Source: Sphaerotilus natans (GTDB lineage: Bacteria; Pseudomonadota; Gammaproteobacteria; Burkholderiales; Burkholderiaceae_C). Taken from it: a DNA stretch of 64,000 bases. Of the stretch, positions 59,546 to 64,000 are shown one piece after another (within the stretch, counting starts at the first letter, position 1; every line of letters begins with the position of its first letter). Position numbers and translations under genes: made by a program. The notes beneath the pieces were generated by a model. It did no database searches. It had not been told where the DNA came from and saw only the letters and a list, made by a program, of their open reading frames with translations. The stretch lies in assembly GCF_900156335.1 (NCBI RefSeq), contig NZ_FTMZ01000007.1, positions 124,001-188,000 of the forward strand. The letters are read 5' to 3'.

Positions 59546-61884
59546 GCCATTCCCCATCCCCCTCGCCTCGGCCAGCAGAGCAGCCGGCCCGCCACGCCAT
59601 GCCGATGTCGGACCTGCTGCTGCGCCCGGTGGACCGGCTGCTTGGTCGATTCGGACTGGCCATGCGCATAGGGATCATCGCGCTGATGCTGCTGATCCCG
59701 ATCAGCGCCCTGCTGGTTCACATGTCTCTGCAGCTGACACAGCAGCGCGACAGCACGGCAGCCGAACGCAGCGGCATCCCGGTCGCCCACGAACTGGCCG
59801 ATCTGGCCGGGCTTGTGCAGCACCAGCGCGTTCTGGCTTTGGTCAACCAGACCGATGCGGACACCAGCACCGCGCTTCGGCGCCAGATCGAGCAGATCGA
59901 TGCGACCGCGCGCGAGTCAGGACTGGCCATCACGGATGCGTGGAATGAACTCAAAGAGAGTCTGCTGCGCCAGCCGGTGACCCATGCCGGCACGTCAGGC
60001 GACATCTGGCGGCGATCCGAACAGCATATCCGGGACATCCACCGACTGATCGCGCTGGCCGCGGAGAAGAGCGGGCTGCTTCTTGATCCGGAGGGCCCGA
60101 GCTTCATGCTGATGGACCTGGCATTCGCCCATGTGCCAGCGTACTGCGAAGCAGTGGCCCAACTGGCCGCGCTCGAACCTGCTGCAGCCGCGGCGGCATC
60201 ATCCGAGCGTGCACTTCGCCAGGCCGTCGCGCTGCAACGCATCGAGGACACCCGGGGGCTGATCGAGCAGCGCCTGGACGCACTCAAGCGCACCGGAGAG
60301 CGTGAGCCCGACGGCTGGCGCGAAGCGGATGCCGCCACCCGACGCCTGGTGGCACGCGCCCAGGAGAGTCAGACCGCACCGCAGACGGATTCACGCGAAG
60401 CGGCACGGACGATCGACCAGACGCTGGAGACGATCGACGTCTTCCACAACCACGCCATTCATCGTCTCGATGATCTGCTGAAACAGCGCCTGGAACGGAT
60501 CGAGCAGGACCGCAGGGTGCTAGGCGGACTCAGCCTGGCCGGCGTACTGCTGGCCACTTGGCTCGCGCTTGGCGTGGCGCACTCGGTGCGCGTCCGCTCC
60601 AAGCAGCTGATTGCCCATGCCGAGGCCGCAGCCCGAGGCGAACTGGACAACACGCTGGAGCTCGCAGGACATGACGAGCTGGCGCGCATCGGCACGGCTT
60701 TTGCCGCGGTCCAGGACAATCTGCGTGCGCTGATCGGCGATGTGGGTCTGCTTCTCGATGCAGCGCGCAAGGGGCGACTCGACACCCGGGCGGACAGCAC
60801 ACGCCACAGCGGCGACTACCGGCTCATCGTCGAAGGCATCAACGGATCCTTCGATGCGATGGCGCGCCCTGTGCTGGAAGTGCGCGACGTGCTCGGCCAG
60901 ATGGGACAGGGGCATCTTGACCGACGCGTCGAGGGGCACTGCGAGGGCGTGTTCGACGAACTGCGCCAGACGCTCAACGGCATGGCCGACAAGATCTCGG
61001 CCACGCTGGCCGAGGTCAGCTCGGCCTCGCAGGCCGTCTCCAGTGCCTCGCACCAGGTGGCAGCCACCTCGCAGATGCTGTCGCATGCGGCCTCGGGTCA
61101 AGCCGCCAGCGTCGAGGAGACGACCGCCTCGCTGCAGGAGATGTCAGGCTCGATCAAGGACAACTCGGAACACGCGGCCCTGACCGACACGCTGGCGACC
61201 CGGGCAGCGAGCGAAGCCATCGCTGGCAACGAGGCGGTGGCGCGGACGGTCGAGGCGATGCAGTCGATCGCCACCCGTGTCTCGATCATCGACGACATCG
61301 CCTACCAGACCAATCTTCTGGCACTCAATGCAGCGATCGAGGCCGCACGGGCTGGCGAGCATGGCAAGGGCTTTGCCGTGGTGGCCGCCGAAGTGCGCAA
61401 GCTCGCCGAGCGCAGTCAGGTCGCCGCGCAGGAAATCGGCCAGCTCGCTGGATCCAGCGTCACGCTCGCCGAGAAGGCAGGCAGCGTTCTGCAGCTCATG
61501 GTGCCGAGCATCTCGCAGACCAGCCAACTGGTGCAGCGCATTGCCGCGGCTTCGAACGAGCAGTCCCATGGCGTGCGGCAGATCTCGATCGCGATGAACC
61601 AGCTCAACAATTCGACCCAACAGAGCGCGACGGCCTCGGAGCAGCTGTCGGCCACGGCGGAGGAGCTGTCCGACCAGGCCAATGCCCTGGAAAGCCGGCT
61701 GTCGTTCTTCCATCTGGACACGAAGCAGAAACCGCTCGGCGCCCATCCGGCACCAGGCGCGCGCAAAGCCGGCAGCATGCCCATACCGCCCAACACGGCT
61801 CGTCGCACGACTCAGAGCGCTGCCGGCCGAGAAGAACTCGCCGTGCGCCATCTTGCCGAGGAAGCCGGCTTCAGCGCTTTCTGA
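59542..61884 (+). CDS. Methyl-accepting chemotaxis protein
   Basis: 780 aa. TM1 about 42-62, a periplasmic helical (nitrate/nitrite-sensor-like) domain of about 270 residues, TM2 about 330-348, HAMP repeats and a long MCP domain. The tip is [35 protein letters not shown], with glutamate/glutamine methylation regions on both sides ([11 protein letters not shown]). The C-terminus ends EEAGFSAF, only loosely like a CheR-tethering pentapeptide. The main candidate input to this CheA. Confidence 0.93.
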   Translation: MSHSPSPSPRPAEQPARHAMPMSDLLLRPVDRLLGRFGLAMRIGIIALMLLIPISALLVHMSLQLTQQRDSTAAERSGIPVAHELADLAGLVQHQRVLALVNQTDADTSTALRRQIEQIDATARESGLAITDAWNELKESLLRQPVTHAGTSGDIWRRSEQHIRDIHRLIALAAEKSGLLLDPEGPSFMLMDLAFAHVPAYCEAVAQLAALEPAAAAAASSERALRQAVALQRIEDTRGLIEQRLDALKRTGEREPDGWREADAATRRLVARAQESQTAPQTDSREAARTIDQTLETIDVFHNHAIHRLDDLLKQRLERIEQDRRVLGGLSLAGVLLATWLALGVAHSVRVRSKQLIAHAEAAARGELDNTLELAGHDELARIGTAFAAVQDNLRALIGDVGLLLDAARKGRLDTRADSTRHSGDYRLIVEGINGSFDAMARPVLEVRDVLGQMGQGHLDRRVEGHCEGVFDELRQTLNGMADKISATLAEVSSASQAVSSASHQVAATSQMLSHAASGQAASVEETTASLQEMSGSIKDNSEHAALTDTLATRAASEAIAGNEAVARTVEAMQSIATRVSIIDDIAYQTNLLALNAAIEAARAGEHGKGFAVVAAEVRKLAERSQVAAQEIGQLAGSSVTLAEKAGSVLQLMVPSISQTSQLVQRIAAASNEQSHGVRQISIAMNQLNNSTQQSATASEQLSATAEELSDQANALESRLSFFHLDTKQKPLGAHPAPGARKAGSMPIPPNTARRTTQSAAGREELAVRHLAEEAGFSAF

Positions 61885-61905
61885 CATCCGCCTCACGGAG
61901 CCCCC

Positions 61906-62700
61906 ATGCTGTCCCAGAAATCCTTCGAAGCCGTCACCTCGATGTTCCACAAGGTCTCGGGCATCCAGCTGACCGATGCCAAGCGCGCGCTGGTGGCCGG
62001 CCGGCTGCAGAAGCTCGCGCAGGCCCGCGGCCTGAGCTCGGTCGACCAGTATGTCGAGCAGCTCATGCGCGACAACGACACCGAGGAAATGGTCCGCCTG
62101 GTCGACAAGCTGACCACCAACGAGACCTACTTCTTCCGCGAGCCGCAGCATTTCGAGCGCATGAAGAGCGTCATCGAGAAGCGCCCGGCCTCGGCAGGCG
62201 AGTTCCGCGTCTGGAGCGCGGCCAGCTCCTCCGGCGAGGAGGCCTACAGCATCGCGATGGTGCTGGGCAACCACTACGGCACCCGCGGCTGGAAGATCGT
62301 CGGCACCGACCTGTCGACCGCGATGGTCGACACCGCGCGCCGTGCGGTCTACCCGATGGAGCGTGCCCGCCAGACCGCCCAGGCCGACCTGAAGCGCTGG
62401 TGCCTGAAGGGCCAGGGCGACAACGCCGGCAAGCTGATGATCTCGCCGGAGCTGCGCCAGAACGTCAGCTTCGAGAACGCCAACCTGATGCGCCAGCTGC
62501 CGGAGATCGGCATGTTCGACATCATCTTCCTGCGCAACGTGCTGATCTACTTCGAGCCTCCAGCCAAGGCCGAGATCGTGCGCCGGGTGCTGCCCAAGCT
62601 CAAGCCGGGCGGCCTGCTGTTCACCGGCCACGCGGAGTCGATCGCCAACCTCGGCCTGCCCGTCACCAGCCTGGCCCCGGCGGTCTACACCCATGCCTGA
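61906..62700 (+). CDS. cheR: Chemoreceptor methyltransferase CheR
   Basis: 264 aa. N-terminal helical domain ([21 protein letters not shown]), then the SAM-dependent domain with [38 protein letters not shown] and [26 protein letters not shown] is a family hallmark. It overlaps cheB by 8 nt. Confidence 0.95.
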   Translation: MLSQKSFEAVTSMFHKVSGIQLTDAKRALVAGRLQKLAQARGLSSVDQYVEQLMRDNDTEEMVRLVDKLTTNETYFFREPQHFERMKSVIEKRPASAGEFRVWSAASSSGEEAYSIAMVLGNHYGTRGWKIVGTDLSTAMVDTARRAVYPMERARQTAQADLKRWCLKGQGDNAGKLMISPELRQNVSFENANLMRQLPEIGMFDIIFLRNVLIYFEPPAKAEIVRRVLPKLKPGGLLFTGHAESIANLGLPVTSLAPAVYTHA

Positions 62701-63829
62701 ACTGCCGCGCCGCCCCATCCCTGCAGCGGGCACCCGGCCAGTACGAGCCTTCCTGATCGACGACTCGGCGGTGGTACGCCGCTTCATGGCCGAGAAGCTC
62801 ACCGCCGGCGGCATCGAGGTCATCGGCACCGCCGGCGATCCGCTGTTCGCGATGCCGAAGATGACGGCCGACTGGCCGGACGTCATCGTGCTCGACGTCG
62901 AGATGCCGCGCATGGACGGCCTCACCTTCCTGCGCCAGCTGATGAACGAGCGCCCCACCCCGGTGGTGATGTGCTCGACGCTGACCGAGAAGGGCTGCGA
63001 GACGACGATGGCGGCGCTGGACGCCGGCGCGGTCGGCTTCGTCACCAAGCCCAAGGAGGGCCTGCGCGAGTTCCTGACCGACGACGGCAACGGCCTGGTC
63101 GCAGCGGTCAAGGCCGCCGCGCGCGCCAATGTCGCCGCCGCCGCCAGCCTGCGCAGCCAGCGACCGGCACCCGGCAGCGCGCCGGTGATCCGCCCGCCAG
63201 CGGTGCAGCAGGCCATGAGCCGCACCACCGACCGGGTGGTGGCGATCGGCCTGTCCACCGGCGGCGTGCAGTCGATCGAGGTGGTGCTGCGCGGCCTGGG
63301 CCGCACCACCACGCCCGGCATCGTCATGGTCCAGCACATGCCCGAGAAGTTCACCGCCTCGCTGGCGGCGCGGCTCGACAGCCAGTACGACCTGGAGGTG
63401 ATGGAGGCCAAGGACGGCGACCGCGTCATCAACGGCCGGCTGCTGATCGCGCCGGGCGGGCGCCACATGCGGCTGCTGCGCAGCGGCGCGCAGTATGTCG
63501 TCGAGGTCAAGGACGGGCCGCTGATCAACCATCACCGGCCTTCGGTGGACATTCTGTTCAAGTCGGTGGCGCAGAACGCCGGGCGCAACGCGCTGGGCAT
63601 CATCCTGACCGGCATGGGCAACGACGGCGCACGCGGCCTGCTGGAAATGCACCGCGCCGGCGCCTGGACTGCAGCGCAGGACGAGGCCACCAGCATCGTC
63701 TACGGCATGCCCGCCGAGGCGCTCAAGCTCGGTGGCGTCGACGACGTGCTGCCGCTGGGTCGGGTCGCGGAATGGATCCACAGCGCCAGCCATCGGCCGC
63801 TGCGCACGCCCGGCGCCGCGCCGGGCTGA
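62693..63829 (+). CDS. cheB: Chemoreceptor methylesterase/deamidase CheB
   Basis: 378 aa. REC domain with [11 protein letters not shown] and phospho-Asp in [12 protein letters not shown], a linker, then the methylesterase with catalytic Ser in GLSTGGVQ (usually GASTGG), His in MVQHMPEKF and Asp in [10 protein letters not shown]. Counteracts CheR. Final gene of the cluster; no cheD, cheY or cheW follows before the window end. Confidence 0.95.
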   Translation: MPELPRRPIPAAGTRPVRAFLIDDSAVVRRFMAEKLTAGGIEVIGTAGDPLFAMPKMTADWPDVIVLDVEMPRMDGLTFLRQLMNERPTPVVMCSTLTEKGCETTMAALDAGAVGFVTKPKEGLREFLTDDGNGLVAAVKAAARANVAAAASLRSQRPAPGSAPVIRPPAVQQAMSRTTDRVVAIGLSTGGVQSIEVVLRGLGRTTTPGIVMVQHMPEKFTASLAARLDSQYDLEVMEAKDGDRVINGRLLIAPGGRHMRLLRSGAQYVVEVKDGPLINHHRPSVDILFKSVAQNAGRNALGIILTGMGNDGARGLLEMHRAGAWTAAQDEATSIVYGMPAEALKLGGVDDVLPLGRVAEWIHSASHRPLRTPGAAPG

Positions 63830-63844
63830 TCCTGTCGTTGCGCC

Positions 63845-64000
63845 TCAGCGGCCCAGGCCACACAGCCGCGCCCGTGCGGCCTCGTACTCGCGGCGCAGCC
63901 GGGCGACACGCTCGGCCGCCGGCACCACCGCGTCGATCGCGCCGATGCCCTGGCCGCAGCCCCAGATGTCCTTCCACGCCTTCTTCGCGTCGCCGCCGAA
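63845..64000 (-). CDS. Nitronate monooxygenase-like protein, C-terminal part
   Basis: Last 51 residues of a gene entering from the right edge. KAWKDIWGCGQGIGAI and VVPAAERVARLRREYEAAR match the C-terminus of 2-nitropropane dioxygenase/nitronate monooxygenase-type FMN enzymes. The flavin-binding part is outside the window. Convergent with cheB, 15 bp apart. Confidence 0.75.
   Translation of the reverse strand, partial: FGGDAKKAWKDIWGCGQGIGAIDAVVPAAERVARLRREYEAARARLCGLGR

Noticed and set aside
1-64000. CRISPR arrays, rRNA genes or insertion sequences
   Set aside because: Read for regularly spaced repeats, rRNA signatures and transposase motifs on both strands; none seen.

Overview
The window is very GC-rich, densely coded chromosome from a betaproteobacterium. 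The best guess is Burkholderiales of the Leptothrix/Rubrivivax/Sphaerotilus kind. Signs for this are an APS-type cysH-cysD-cysN sulfate operon, a TrxR-like ferredoxin reductase beside fdxA, an H-NS-like gene next to a short 4.5S RNA, and many chemoreceptor and c-di-GMP genes. The genus is inference only.

Layout. 1-4807: assimilatory sulfate activation and reduction (cysH end, cysD, cysN, SUMT), then fdxA and a ferredoxin-NADP reductase. 4986-7996: a periplasmic binding protein overlapping a sensor kinase with a degenerate ATPase domain. 8064-10650: two identical tRNA-Asn genes and a 2.3 kb islet bounded by a 118-bp direct repeat of the tRNA 3' part plus its terminator. The islet holds prlF-yhaV, a relBE-type pair and the wreck of an AbiE-like pair, with no integrase. 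10742-14513: H-NS-like gene, 4.5S RNA, universal stress protein, MHS transporter, unknown gene. 14833-24933: signalling genes, namely a PAS histidine kinase with a REC-REC-PAS-GGDEF-EAL regulator, a BLUF photoreceptor, and a YfiR/CHASE8-GGDEF-EAL pair read with a TonB receptor (to 27017). FolE, a class I amidotransferase-like hydrolase and a DUF429 protein lie among them.

27240-42698 is the metabolic heart. It has a PqqU/YncD-like receptor (probable PQQ uptake) with a SoxYZ-like carrier and a quinoprotein-relay zinc hydrolase. Next is a complete tungsten module: ModE-like regulator, aorABCDE for a tungsten aldehyde oxidoreductase, tupBCA tungstate transporter and moeA. Last comes a PQQ alcohol dehydrogenase with the Asp-x-Asp lanthanide signature. 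Together they suggest alcohol oxidation by a lanthanide/PQQ enzyme followed by aldehyde handling by a tungsten enzyme. A 22-bp element (17/22 identical) lies upstream of both aorA and tupB/moeA. The dehydrogenase has a near-consensus sigma-54 promoter flanked by two near-identical 17-bp palindromic sites.

42870-49897: small lipoprotein, lolD/lolC-type genes, a low-GC lipoprotein hydrolase that looks acquired, a PGM-like hypothetical, recJ. 49914-51302: a TIR-FGE fusion. 51366-63829: chemosensory cluster (four receptor-like genes, cheA, cheR, cheB) with no cheW or cheY in the window. The right edge holds the C-terminus of a nitronate monooxygenase-like gene.

Four convergent gene pairs overlap tail to tail, and many same-strand neighbours overlap by 4 nt. 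Long open frames antisense to real genes are common here because of high GC and were left out.
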